DNA of 64,000 bases from Desulfobacteraceae bacterium RAAP-1 (GTDB taxonomy: Bacteria > Desulfobacterota > Desulfobacteria > Desulfobacterales > Desulfatirhabdiaceae), in the NCBI GenBank assembly GCA_001443525.1, contig LKPX01000007.1, positions 1 through 64,000 on the forward strand. Reading direction: 5' to 3'. Below the pieces are notes generated by a model. The model ran no database searches. It was not told where the DNA came from and was given only the letters and a program-made list of their open reading frames with translations. Within the stretch, counting starts at the first letter, position 1. Every line of letters begins with the position of its first letter. Shown piece after piece: positions 52,707 through 60,535 of this stretch. The position numbers and the translations under genes are program-made.

Positions 52707-54687
52707 AGCGCTGATACAGGTGCTGGAAGCCTGGGCGGAACACGGCTGGTTCAGATATGTGGATCTGGCGTTGACCCGTTTTCTCTGGAGACAGGCGCCG
52801 GAAACATCTGCTGAGATACTGCTGGCCGCAGCGCTTACCGGTCACCAGTTGGGAAAAGGCCATATCTGTCTTGACCTGAAATCGACGCTGGCCGATCCGG
52901 ATGCCGAGCTGTCGCTGCCACCTGAAGGTGTATCCAGCAGTCTGGATCTACCGCCGGCCTCCAGGCTGCTGGCAGGACTGTCCTTTCAGGAGTGGGAAAG
53001 CCACCTGGCGCAGTCATCTCTCATCAGCAGCGCTGCAGGCGATACCCCGCTGGTATTCAGCTCAGGACGTCTGTATCTGAGGCGTTACTGGCAGTACATG
53101 CAGCAAACCGCGCAGGGGATTGTAGAGAGACTGCCGCAGACATTTCCTCTGCCGGAAGATATGTCCGCACGCCTCGATCATCTGTTTGCGGGCCTGCGAA
53201 CCCCCGCGGAACAAGATAAAAAAGAAATTCACTGGCAGAGCATCGCCGCCGCAGTTGCCGCCGGAGGCGCATTCACCGTTATTTCCGGAGGCCCGGGAAC
53301 CGGTAAAACCACAACCGTCGTTCAACTGCTCACGCTTTTGCAGGAACTGGCGCAGGAGCAGGGCGGCCATTTGCGCATTCAACTGGCCGCACCGACCGGC
53401 AAGGCGGCTGCACGGCTGACGGCGTCGATGGGAAATGCGCTTGGCGGTCTTCCTGCACCGATGCAGCGTCATATCCCTGCGGCAGCCGTTACGTTGCACC
53501 GCCTGCTGGGAAGCCGCCCGAATTCCCGGCGGTTTGTTCACAATGCGCAAAATCTTCTGCATGTGGATTTGCTTGTTGTGGATGAAGCGTCCATGATCGA
53601 TATCGAAATCATGGCGGCCCTCTTGGAGGCGCTGCCTGCATCCGCCCGCCTGATTCTTCTGGGAGACAAAGATCAATTGGCGTCGGTGGAAGCCGGCTCC
53701 GTACTCGGCGATATCTGCCGCAATGCTTCCCGTTCGGCCTATCCACCTGACTTTACAGCGTGGGTTGAACGGCATACGGGCTATCGCCTGCAGCCATCCC
53801 ACAAGGGCGGCTCCAGTCTGGATCCGTATATTGTGGTGCTGCGCCGCAGTCACCGCTTTGGCGATCAAAGCGGTATCGGCGCACTTTCCCATGCCGTGAA
53901 TGAAGAAGACACATCCTCGGTCGAAGCCATTTGGGATCAGGAATGGGAGGATATTTGCCGCCTGGATATCCGGAACCCGGACGCCCCCGAATTTGCGCAT
54001 CTGGTGCTGGATGGGCGCACAGTCCTGAAACAATCGCCGGTAGTGGATGCACCGTCCGGATACCGCCGCTATCTGCAATATGTGAAGGAAGGACGTCCGC
54101 CGGGAGTTCCCGAAGACGTTTGGATCACGTCTATACTCGATGCCTTCGATGCTTTTCAGGTGCTGGCCGCTGTTCGTAAAGGCCGCTGGGGGGTTGAGGG
54201 ATTAAATGAGAAGATCGCCGATATTCTCTTTAAGGCGGGTCTGATTCCTGCATCCGCCGGATGGTATGCCGGTCGTCCGGTCATGGTTACCCGCAATGAC
54301 TACAGTCTGGGGCTGATGAATGGGGACATCGGTATTGCACTCCAGGTTTCAGATGGCACTGATGAGAAAGCCGATGTCCTTCGGGTGGTATTTCCGATGC
54401 CGGACGGAGCGCTTAAAAAAGTGCGGCCTTCCTGTCTTAACGATGTAGAAACCGTGTTCGCCATGACAGTGCATAAATCTCAGGGCTCTGAATTCACCCA
54501 TACCGTGCTGGTATTGCCAGACGTTATGAGTCCTGTGCTGACGCGGGAACTGCTCTATACCGGCATTACCCGCGCCCGCAGATGCTTCACCCTGGTTTCT
54601 CCCCGCCGTCAACTGCTGGCGGAGTCTGTAACACGCCATACCCGCCGGGCTTCGGGGCTGGGGGATTTATTGGAGGAAAGAGCGTGA
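52696..54687 (+). CDS. recD: Exodeoxyribonuclease V alpha subunit (helicase)
   Basis: 663 residues. Superfamily 1B helicase: Walker A GGPGTGKTTTVVQLL (about 197), VDEASMIDIEIMAALL (about 295), LLGDKDQLASVEAG, VLRRSHRFG, and the C-terminal motifs AMTVHKSQGSEF and LLYTGITRAR. Length and N-terminal region fit RecD1, the partner of RecBC, rather than the longer RecD2. ATG 52696 follows CAGGAGACG inside the end of recB. Confidence 0.95.
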   Translation: MKAEALIQVLEAWAEHGWFRYVDLALTRFLWRQAPETSAEILLAAALTGHQLGKGHICLDLKSTLADPDAELSLPPEGVSSSLDLPPASRLLAGLSFQEWESHLAQSSLISSAAGDTPLVFSSGRLYLRRYWQYMQQTAQGIVERLPQTFPLPEDMSARLDHLFAGLRTPAEQDKKEIHWQSIAAAVAAGGAFTVISGGPGTGKTTTVVQLLTLLQELAQEQGGHLRIQLAAPTGKAAARLTASMGNALGGLPAPMQRHIPAAAVTLHRLLGSRPNSRRFVHNAQNLLHVDLLVVDEASMIDIEIMAALLEALPASARLILLGDKDQLASVEAGSVLGDICRNASRSAYPPDFTAWVERHTGYRLQPSHKGGSSLDPYIVVLRRSHRFGDQSGIGALSHAVNEEDTSSVEAIWDQEWEDICRLDIRNPDAPEFAHLVLDGRTVLKQSPVVDAPSGYRRYLQYVKEGRPPGVPEDVWITSILDAFDAFQVLAAVRKGRWGVEGLNEKIADILFKAGLIPASAGWYAGRPVMVTRNDYSLGLMNGDIGIALQVSDGTDEKADVLRVVFPMPDGALKKVRPSCLNDVETVFAMTVHKSQGSEFTHTVLVLPDVMSPVLTRELLYTGITRARRCFTLVSPRRQLLAESVTRHTRRASGLGDLLEERA

Positions 54688-54724
54688 TATCAATCATAGA
54701 GCTAAAACACGATGAGGTGAAACA

Positions 54725-55747
54725 ATGAAATTTGAAGTTATCAAGAAAGAAACCGTTATGATGATTCCCCAGCAGGAAATGGCCGAACGGCGCATCTCCA
54801 GCGAAATTCGTTTGGATCCTCTGACCGGCCGAACCGCCCGGATTTGCCACTTCATGAATCTTCAATGGGAAAAGCCCGATTTCAACGCCCTTGTTTCGGG
54901 AACTGAATCCTGGTGTCCGTTTTGTCCGGACAAAGTGCATGCCATCACCCCCTGTTTTCCCAAAAACCTCATTCCGGAAGGCAGGATGCAGAAAAACGAC
55001 ATGGTGATTTTCCCGAACATCGCTCCCTACGACACTATCAGCGCTGTTGCCATTTACGGAGCCCGTCACTTTATTCCGATGACGGAATTGACGCCCAGCC
55101 TCATGGCGTCGGCGTTCGGCTTTGCGCAGGATTTTTTCAGGCGGATAGAAAACACAGGACATCCGGAATCCGTGTATCACATCGTCAATTGGAACTACAT
55201 GCCGCCATCCGGCAGTTCGATCATTCACCCGCATTTGCAGATTTTCTCCTCATCCACCGCGCCCAATCTGATGCGCCAGGAACTGGAAGCTTCAAAACGT
55301 TATATGGATAACCACGGTTCCTGCTTCTGGGAAGACCTGACGGCAACTGAAATGAAAACCGGTGAACGCTATCTGGGCCGGATCGGCCGCACTCACTGGA
55401 TGACCGCCTATGCGCCGATGGGGGTTGCCGGAGATGTGCTGGCGGTTCTGGAAGATGCACGCTGCACGCTGGACCTGACCGCACAGGATTTTCAGGACAT
55501 CGCTGCCGGTCTTTCAAAAGTCATGGCTGAATACGATAAAATGGGAATTTACAGCTTCAATATGAATTTTTTCACCGGAACCGGAACCGATGACCATTTT
55601 CGTTTTCACCTGCTCTTTTCACCCCGGACCTTTTTCAGCCAGAAACTGGGCACGCCGGACGTTGGCGCCTTGCAGTTTCTTTTCAACGAATCCATTTGTC
55701 TGGCCCATCCGGAGGAAATCAGGGACACACTGAAACAAGGCTTCTAA
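54725..55747 (+). CDS. Galactose-1-phosphate uridylyltransferase-family protein
   Basis: 340 residues, HIT-superfamily GalT fold. Seen: CPFC pair (about residue 63, zinc-type), and the transfer motif IIHPHLQIF (HPHxQ, nucleophile His). The family moves a nucleotidyl group between UDP-glucose and a sugar-1-phosphate; some relatives act on ADP-sugars or are unassigned. No other galactose genes are nearby. GAGGTGA SD. It begins 37 bases after recD. Confidence 0.85.
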   Translation: MKFEVIKKETVMMIPQQEMAERRISSEIRLDPLTGRTARICHFMNLQWEKPDFNALVSGTESWCPFCPDKVHAITPCFPKNLIPEGRMQKNDMVIFPNIAPYDTISAVAIYGARHFIPMTELTPSLMASAFGFAQDFFRRIENTGHPESVYHIVNWNYMPPSGSSIIHPHLQIFSSSTAPNLMRQELEASKRYMDNHGSCFWEDLTATEMKTGERYLGRIGRTHWMTAYAPMGVAGDVLAVLEDARCTLDLTAQDFQDIAAGLSKVMAEYDKMGIYSFNMNFFTGTGTDDHFRFHLLFSPRTFFSQKLGTPDVGALQFLFNESICLAHPEEIRDTLKQGF

Positions 55748-55753
55748 AAAGTT

Positions 55754-55815
55754 TGACGGCTTCGTAAAAAGTCCGCATGCGCGCGCTGCGCTGCGAACTT
55801 TTTTGTAAAGCCGAC
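55754..55815. repeat. Palindromic repeat element E (deleted copy)
   Basis: TGACGGCTTCGTAAAAAG at the left and CTTTTTTGTAAAGCCG at the right, separated by only about 20 bases including GCATGCGCGCGCTGCG. It is an internally deleted or decayed member of the family of elements B-D. Confidence 0.75.
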
Positions 55816-56106
55816 TGGGAAGATATAGAAAATAAGGGGGTTATCCTAAACGACACAAGTTGGAAATGTACCAACTGTGAATATCAAAAGAGGTGCCTGC
55901 ATGTACTGTCTGAATATTTAATTGATGTGCTGGTGGCAGTTTATCTGGTAATTTCTGCCATAAATAACAACGATTGAACGGATTACAGCCAGAGGCTGTG
56001 TATAGTGGCCTCTGGTGTTAAAATATATGCTTGCCTAACATTTATATTTGGTATACGGGCTAATGACAATTTATTTTTAAAATATCACATCAGAAAGGAA
56101 TCAGGT
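55816..56106. promoter_or_regulatory. Leader region of the collagen-like gene
   Basis: No convincing gene. A stem-loop CCAGAGGC (55989-55996) / GCCTCTGG (56008-56015) with an 11-base loop lies about 90 bases before the start. A weak promoter-like pair TTGCCT (56031-56036) and TATACG (56052-56057) follows with a short spacer. The region is AT-richer than flanking genes, as is the target gene's downstream part. Confidence 0.3.
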
Positions 56107-57462
56107 ATGTGCAGCATTAAAAAGCGGTTCCTCCCGGTGATCATCGTTTTACTTTCTCTGTCCGGATTGTCTGTCGTTTTTACAGGAAAAGCCCAGGCAT
56201 CGGCAAGTTACAGTAAGGCTACCGGGATACTGCATATATCATCGGTGTGGCTGCCGCCGACCTATACGGCATATGACGCGGATTTTTTGAATTCTGGAGG
56301 TGGCGATCTCACCACGTCGTCGGTATTTGTTTTACAGAACGCGGTAGCCTCGGTGGAACCTGCGGAGGTGCCGTCTTCACTCACGATAGTCAACGGCGCA
56401 TATAATCTGCATGTTCCGGTGATGGCCTGGATGTCCGGAGATGGCATGATTCAGTATTACGATGTACAGATGCAGATGGTACCCCACGTTACGCCGTTAG
56501 CGTTTCAGGTGACGAGTCTTTCAGAGCTTCAGATAGGTAATGCCGGTCCGACAGGGCCGGCGGGCCCCCCCGGGCCACAAGGAGATAGCGGCCCGAAAGG
56601 AGATACCGGCGTTCAGGGCGCAACGGGTGCAACCGGAGTACAAGGCCCAACAGGCTTAACGGGTGCAACTGGCCAGACCGGGGCACAAGGGCCGAAAGGA
56701 GATACCGGTGCTCAGGGCGCAACTGGCGCCACCGGGGCACAAGGCCCAACAGGCTTAACGGGTGCAACTGGCCAGACAGGGGCACAAGGGCCGAAAGGCG
56801 ATACCGGCGCTCAGGGCCCAACTGGAGCAACCGGTGCAACAGGCGCCACCGGAACTTTCCAAGCCGGTACCAGTGTCGGTCAAATGTTATATTGGGATGG
56901 TACGGCATGGATAGCTGTAGCTCCTGGAACCAACGAGCAAACACTTACATTTTGTAATGGTGTTCCTACTTGGGGGACTTGTTTTGCTGTCGGAGACCAT
57001 GCGCTGGGCGGAGTCGTTGCCTACATATTACAATATGGTGATCCCGGATATGATCCCGCTGTGCAGCACGGCCTTATCGCTGCTGTAAGCGACCAAAGTT
57101 CAAGCGCCGCGTGGGGATGCTACGGTACATCTATTTCAGGAGCTGATGGTACGGCGATAGGCACGGGAAAACAGAATACAATTGCTATTTTAAATGGTTG
57201 CACAACATCAGGAATTGCTGCAAGCGTAGCTGCTGCCGGACCTTCTGGAAGTATCTATACCGATTGGTATTTGCCCAGTCGAGACGAGTTGAATAAGTTG
57301 TATCAAAATAAAGATAAAATTGGCGGTTTTGCTGCCACCTTCTATTGGAGCTCCAGCGAGCTCGATTTCCTCTTCGCTTGGCTCCAGTACTTCGGCAATG
57401 GCTTTCAGTACACCGTCGGTAAGTCCAACACCCTCTATGTGCGTGCCGTTCGGGCTTTTTAA
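56107..57462 (+). CDS. Secreted collagen-like protein with C-type-lectin-fold (DUF1566) tail; DGR-type variable protein
   Basis: 451 residues. Signal peptide 1-33 ([16 protein letters not shown]...QASA). Unique domain about 34-146. Collagen-like Gly-X-Y stretch 147-250 (about 34 triplets, as [20 protein letters not shown] repeated). Then a DUF1566/Lcl domain (about 290-451) with [35 protein letters not shown] and C-terminal VRAVRAF. Residues 419-443 show the codon pattern expected after adenine mutagenesis (see the variable-region entry). The protein is likely exported and may bind ligands through the lectin tail, with the collagen stem as a spacer. ATG 56107 follows AAGGAATC. A truncated avd gene follows. 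Confidence 0.88.
   Translation: MCSIKKRFLPVIIVLLSLSGLSVVFTGKAQASASYSKATGILHISSVWLPPTYTAYDADFLNSGGGDLTTSSVFVLQNAVASVEPAEVPSSLTIVNGAYNLHVPVMAWMSGDGMIQYYDVQMQMVPHVTPLAFQVTSLSELQIGNAGPTGPAGPPGPQGDSGPKGDTGVQGATGATGVQGPTGLTGATGQTGAQGPKGDTGAQGATGATGAQGPTGLTGATGQTGAQGPKGDTGAQGPTGATGATGATGTFQAGTSVGQMLYWDGTAWIAVAPGTNEQTLTFCNGVPTWGTCFAVGDHALGGVVAYILQYGDPGYDPAVQHGLIAAVSDQSSSAAWGCYGTSISGADGTAIGTGKQNTIAILNGCTTSGIAASVAAAGPSGSIYTDWYLPSRDELNKLYQNKDKIGGFAATFYWSSSELDFLFAWLQYFGNGFQYTVGKSNTLYVRAVRAF
56545..56856 (+). repeat. Collagen-like Gly-X-Y coding repeat
   Basis: About 34 Gly-X-Y triplets, with two nearly identical 33-residue (99-bp) units ([17 protein letters not shown] and [16 protein letters not shown]). 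It encodes a stiff triple-helical stem. Repeat number is likely unstable. Confidence 0.9.
57340..57462 (+). other. Candidate DGR variable region (VR)
   Basis: From the codon for Phe in TFYWSSS to the stop. Of the 25 codons at 57361-57435, 16 end in C in the form NNC (CTC, TTC, CTC, TTC, CTC, TAC, TTC, GGC, GGC, TAC, ACC, GTC, TCC, AAC, ACC, CTC), with fixed codons GCT-TGG, CAG, AAT, AAG between. AAC codons in a template repeat, with each A mutated, give just this. The translated string ([37 protein letters not shown] in two parts) lies where DGR variable residues occur in lectin-fold proteins. Confidence 0.75.
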
Positions 57463-57491
57463 CTATTCAGCTATTTAACAATTTAATCATA

Positions 57492-57504
57492 CCGCGAAGC
57501 GGTC
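57492..57504 (+). promoter_or_regulatory. Hairpin downstream of VR (IMH-associated candidate)
   Basis: ACCGC-GAA-GCGGT, a 5-bp stem with a 3-base loop, 30 bases after the target stop codon. DGRs often carry a GC-rich hairpin just 3' of VR that aids retrohoming. The AT-rich spacer (TTAACTATTCAGCTATTTAAC) between VR and hairpin also fits. Confidence 0.6.
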
Positions 57505-57529
57505 GAAATTTTAAAATTGAAATTGTAAC

Positions 57530-57700
57530 ATGGCGCTATATTATGATTTACCGGTTTACAGGGATACGTATAGACTTATCTTGAAAATATTTGACTACAC
57601 CAAAGACTTTAGCAGGGAGTACAATAAATCGCTGCAAAAAGATATACCTGCGTTTAAAGAAACAAGTCATCCTCAATTAAGAAGCCCGGTTCTTTCATAA
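57530..57700 (+). pseudogene. avd (fragment): Truncated DGR accessory protein gene (avd)
   Basis: A 56-residue frame starting MALYYDLPVYRDTYRLILKI and FDYTKDFSREYNKSLQKD, the opening of the four-helix-bundle Avd/bAvd proteins of diversity-generating retroelements (usually about 120 residues). After QKDI the similarity stops and 17 unrelated residues lead to a stop. Helices 2-4 are gone, so it cannot form the pentameric barrel that binds the reverse transcriptase. Placed 67 bases after the variable protein, the standard DGR gene order. No reverse transcriptase or template repeat follows. Confidence 0.8.
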
Positions 57701-57728
57701 ATGTCAGAACAGAAGGAATTACTTATAG

Positions 57729-58187
57729 ATGAACGTCATAAAATCTGAGTTCGTTTATCTGGATGTTTGTGCTTTATGCCGGCCCTTCGATGATCAACGA
57801 TACGTGCGAATACGCCTTGAAAGTGAAGCAATACATCTGATCCTGGAATCAGTCCGACTCAGGCGGGTCAAGCTCGTGGCTTCCCCGGTTCATCTTAAAG
57901 AAATACAAGACATTACTGATCCGATTGAACGTAATAATCTTTTGGCGCTGTTAGACAACTATGGTGAATGGATTGGGGTAAACATGAACGAAACTCGCCA
58001 GAGAGCTGAGCGTTTTTTTTCTGCCGGTTTTGGGCTTGCCGATGCCGCTCATGTGGCATTTTCGGAAGCGGCCAATGCAGATTTTGTTACTTGTGATGAC
58101 CGACTCTTGAAAAAATGTGACAAAAGCAATTTGAATATCTGGTGTGGCGACCCACTGGAATACTGCATCAAGGGAGGTTTAAAATGA
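57729..58187 (+). CDS. PIN-domain RNase toxin-like protein
   Basis: 152 residues. PIN-fold features: FVYLDVCALCRPFDD (first Asp), acidic Glu in SPVHLKEIQDI, and LADAAHVAFSEAANADFVTCDDRLLKK with Asp residues of the metal site. Likely a ribonuclease toxin. The small gene downstream overlaps its last codons (ATGA), giving a toxin-first pair, reverse of the common order. AAGGAA lies 12 bases ahead of ATG. Confidence 0.82.
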   Translation: MNVIKSEFVYLDVCALCRPFDDQRYVRIRLESEAIHLILESVRLRRVKLVASPVHLKEIQDITDPIERNNLLALLDNYGEWIGVNMNETRQRAERFFSAGFGLADAAHVAFSEAANADFVTCDDRLLKKCDKSNLNIWCGDPLEYCIKGGLK

Positions 58188-58405
58188 AAGCTGCCAGATA
58201 TATGGATGAAGAACTGGTTATCCGAAAAGGGATTGATTTACTCATGAAGGGGCTGGGGCCTCTGGAGGCGATACGCTTCATCAATATTTCCAGAGAGACA
58301 AAACTTGACAGCATCAAACGGCATAGAACATGGCAGCAGCAATTGAAAAAGGATGCTTTCTTCGATACTGTTTTTTCCGAAAAAAATAGTGATGAAGCAG
58401 GATGA
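58184..58405 (+). CDS. Small protein paired with the PIN toxin (antitoxin candidate)
   Basis: 73 residues starting MKAARYMDEELVIRKG, then LGPLEAIRFINISRE, largely helical and charged. I do not recognise a named family with certainty. The 4-base overlap with the PIN gene and its size suggest an antitoxin. SD GGGAGG precedes the ATG. Confidence 0.65.
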   Translation: MKAARYMDEELVIRKGIDLLMKGLGPLEAIRFINISRETKLDSIKRHRTWQQQLKKDAFFDTVFSEKNSDEAG

Positions 58406-58488
58406 CCCTATAACAGGAGTTTTTTCTCATAGTGTTGTGATAGGCCATACGAGGGCAAAATGTGAAACCATAGAGTTCCCTGCCTGCC

Positions 58489-59048
58489 AATCAGACCTAC
58501 CGGCCCCTGACGTCTGCAACCTTCGCCATCGATTACTGGCTGGGAAACGGTCTGAAGACGACATTCTATTTTCACCTGTCAACGTTCTGCTGGTATGTCG
58601 TGCAATGTATCCTGCTGTATTTTTTATATGATAAAATCATCTCAACGGCCGGAGGCCATCGCTGGAACCGGTATATCGCGCTGTTCGCCACCGGCCTGGT
58701 ACGGCCTGCATCCGGCCAACGCCGAAACGATCAATTATATCTGTCAGCGGGCGGATGCTCTTTCTACATGCATGGTGGTCGCCGGATTCGTTTTCGTATG
58801 CCTGCCTGCCCCGCTGGAGGCGCTGGCGCCTGTATCTGATTCCTGTAGCCGCTTGTGATGCTGCGCTATTTCACAACGTTCTTCCTGCCGACGGACTTGA
58901 GCGCGGACAGCGACTGGAAGGTTGTTTCCTCGATTCTGGATATTCGGGTGGCGGCGGGCGTTGTGTTCATCGCTGTCATTTGGATGTATCGGAACTTCAC
59001 CGAAACTCTCTTTACAATACGATTAAAAGTGTTATTGTATATGCGCTA
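58489..59048 (+). pseudogene. Decayed TMTC/TPR-type membrane protein gene
   Basis: Translated pieces in different frames read YRPLTSATFAIDYWLGNGLK, then (after one extra G near 58700) YGLHPANAETINYICQRADA, then (second shift near 58790) YACLPRWRRWRLYLIPVAAC, then (after a gap) FFLPTDLSADSDWKVVSS. These are the N-terminal transmembrane blocks of the TMTC/O-mannosyl-transferase-like proteins with TPR tails. At least two frameshifts and an internal deletion exist, and the TPR part is missing. Confidence 0.75.
59013..59039. promoter_or_regulatory. Inverted repeat ahead of Phd/RelE-like pair
   Basis: TACAATA (59013-59019) and TATTGTA (59033-59039) are perfect inverted copies with a 13-base spacer, 31 bases before the antitoxin start. 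TTTACA at 59011 may be a -35. Probably the autoregulation site of the toxin-antitoxin pair, although the sequence overlaps the end of the decayed gene. Confidence 0.5.
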
Positions 59049-59069
59049 AAGAGTGCGAAGGAGATGTGT

Positions 59070-59327
59070 ATGCCGCTATTATCTGCAAATGATCTTAAAG
59101 TGAAAGGTGTTACAGCTATTGAGGCGATGTTGGCCAATCAGCCGGAAGCGATTATATCCGTTCGTGGTAAGGAGCGTTTTGTGGTGATGGACATGGAACA
59201 CTACCACTATCTGCGCGAATGCGAGTTGGAAGTGGCGCTTGCCCAGTCACGCGCCGACCTGGCTGAAGGGCGTTTTGTCAAAGAAAGTCCCGAAGCGCAC
59301 GTCGCTCGCCTGAAAACTTCAAAATGA
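59070..59327 (+). CDS. Phd/YefM-like antitoxin
   Basis: About 85 residues: LLSANDLKVKGVTAIEAMLANQPEAIISVRGKERFVVM (split: VTAIEAML, EAIISVRGKERFVVM) is the Phd/YefM DNA-binding fold; the acidic tail VALAQSRADLAEGRFV would wrap the toxin. GAAGGAG places the start at ATG 59070; ATG 59064 in frame is the alternative. The toxin gene overlaps by 4 bases. Confidence 0.87.
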   Translation: MPLLSANDLKVKGVTAIEAMLANQPEAIISVRGKERFVVMDMEHYHYLRECELEVALAQSRADLAEGRFVKESPEAHVARLKTSK

Positions 59328-59599
59328 GCTGGTCTCTGGTCTTTACCGAAAATTATGAAAAGCGGGCGCGTCTTTTCTTAAAACGACATCCCGAACTGGA
59401 AAAACAATATCTGAAATGCCTGCAATTGCTGGAGGCGAACCCGCTTCATCCCTCGCTGCGTCTGCATTCACTGTCCGGTCGTTTGGCCGGGTTGCATTCA
59501 GTTTCAATCAATCTGTCTTATCGTATTACTTTCGAGTTTCTGATTCAGGATCAGGACATCATCCTGATAAATGTGGGAGATCACGATACGGTGTACTGA
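59324..59599 (+). CDS. RelE/YafQ-superfamily mRNA interferase toxin
   Basis: 91 residues of the RelE/ParE fold: LVFTENYEKRARLFLKRHPELEKQ, then LHSLSGRLAGLHSVSINLSYRITFE (in two parts) and INVGDHDTVY at the end. The conserved Arg/His set is consistent with ribosome-dependent mRNA cleavage or a related activity. Cognate to the Phd-like gene it overlaps. Confidence 0.87.
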   Translation: MSWSLVFTENYEKRARLFLKRHPELEKQYLKCLQLLEANPLHPSLRLHSLSGRLAGLHSVSINLSYRITFEFLIQDQDIILINVGDHDTVY

Positions 59600-59703
59600 C
59601 ACTACAGGATGTCCCCGCCCTTATGCGAATACACTTCATTTTCGGATAGTGCATATGATAACGCAAATCAATAAAAGCCACGCCGCCCTACGCAAAAACA
59701 GGC

Positions 59704-59749
59704 TTGACACTGGGGAATAGCGGAATTAAAGTAGTGATGAAACCTACTT
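59704..59749 (+). promoter_or_regulatory. Promoter and operator of the second phd-vapC pair
   Basis: TTGACA (59704-59709), a 17-base spacer and TAAAGT (59727-59732) make a fair promoter. AAGTAG (59729-59734) / CTACTT (59744-59749), overlapping the -10, is a small inverted repeat and a candidate antitoxin operator. Confidence 0.45.
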
Positions 59750-59764
59750 ATTTCGGAGGCTATT

Positions 59765-60004
59765 ATGAAAACGATTACGGCTGCCAATGCCAATCGCGGA
59801 TTTTCCAGTTTATTGCGAGAAGTGCAAAATGGTGAGGAAATTACGATTCTGTCAAGGGGGACGCCGGTGGCAAGAATCATTTCCGTGAATTCGGGGGCGC
59901 TGCCAAAAAATGAAATGAAAAAAATTCTTTTGTCCCGGTTGAAAGCTCAGGGGGCAACCGGATTTCGAAACTGGACCCGCGATGAACTGTATGGTGACAC
60001 ATAA
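59765..60004 (+). CDS. Phd/VapB-like antitoxin
   Basis: 79 residues: MKTITAANANRGFSSLLREV, GEEITILSRGTPVARII is the Phd/YefM fold; the tail QGATGFRNWTRDELYGD binds the toxin. GGAGG precedes ATG. It shares one base with the PIN toxin gene (TAATG). Confidence 0.9.
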   Translation: MKTITAANANRGFSSLLREVQNGEEITILSRGTPVARIISVNSGALPKNEMKKILLSRLKAQGATGFRNWTRDELYGDT

Positions 60005-60450
60005 TGCTTGTGGCCCTGGATACGAATATATTAGCCTATGCCGAGGGGGTTGGAGATGCGCCCCGCTGTGAACAGGCCATCCGGCTGATCGAACAATTGC
60101 CGGTGAATCTGGTACTGCTTCCTGCGCAAACCTTGGGAGAACTGTTTCGGGTTCTTACCGGAAAGGCAAAACGGGAGCCAGGGCTTTCACGCATGGCAAT
60201 TATGGCCTGGGCAGACAGTTTTATTATAGGGGATTCATCCTGGTCGGCATTTCAGGCTGCAATGGATCTGGCGGTTGATCACAGGGTTCAAATCTGGGAT
60301 GCGTTAATCATGGCGGTGGCAGCGGAAAACCACTGCCGTCTGCTGCTGAGTGAAGATTTGCAAAATGGTTTCATCTGGCGGGGAGTTACCGTGATAAATC
60401 CTTTTACTTCACCATCCTCCCCGCTGCTTGACAACGTTCTTCGCGTATAA
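60004..60450 (+). CDS. VapC-like PIN-domain toxin
   Basis: 148 residues, PIN domain. Metal ligands: VALDTNILAYAEG (Asp 5), PAQTLGELFRVLTG (Glu, about 45), VQIWDALIMAVAAE (Asp, about 99), LLSEDLQNGF (Asp). Complete, likely tRNA or rRNA-cleaving RNase held by the upstream Phd-type antitoxin. Confidence 0.92.
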   Translation: MLVALDTNILAYAEGVGDAPRCEQAIRLIEQLPVNLVLLPAQTLGELFRVLTGKAKREPGLSRMAIMAWADSFIIGDSSWSAFQAAMDLAVDHRVQIWDALIMAVAAENHCRLLLSEDLQNGFIWRGVTVINPFTSPSSPLLDNVLRV

Positions 60451-60535
60451 GTCTATATGTTGTGGGTTTCTATAAAAGTCAATTTTCGGCTATTTTGATG
60501 GCTGCAACCTAATCACCTTAAGAAAGGAAATGATT

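Noticed and set aside
56545-56856. Repeats in the collagen-like gene considered as CRISPR or as a template repeat
   Set aside because: They are Gly-X-Y coding repeats in frame; they do not resemble the variable region.
60281-60300. tRNA T-arm-like GGTTCAAATC
   Set aside because: It is inside the VapC reading frame and no acceptor stem or anticodon arm surrounds it.
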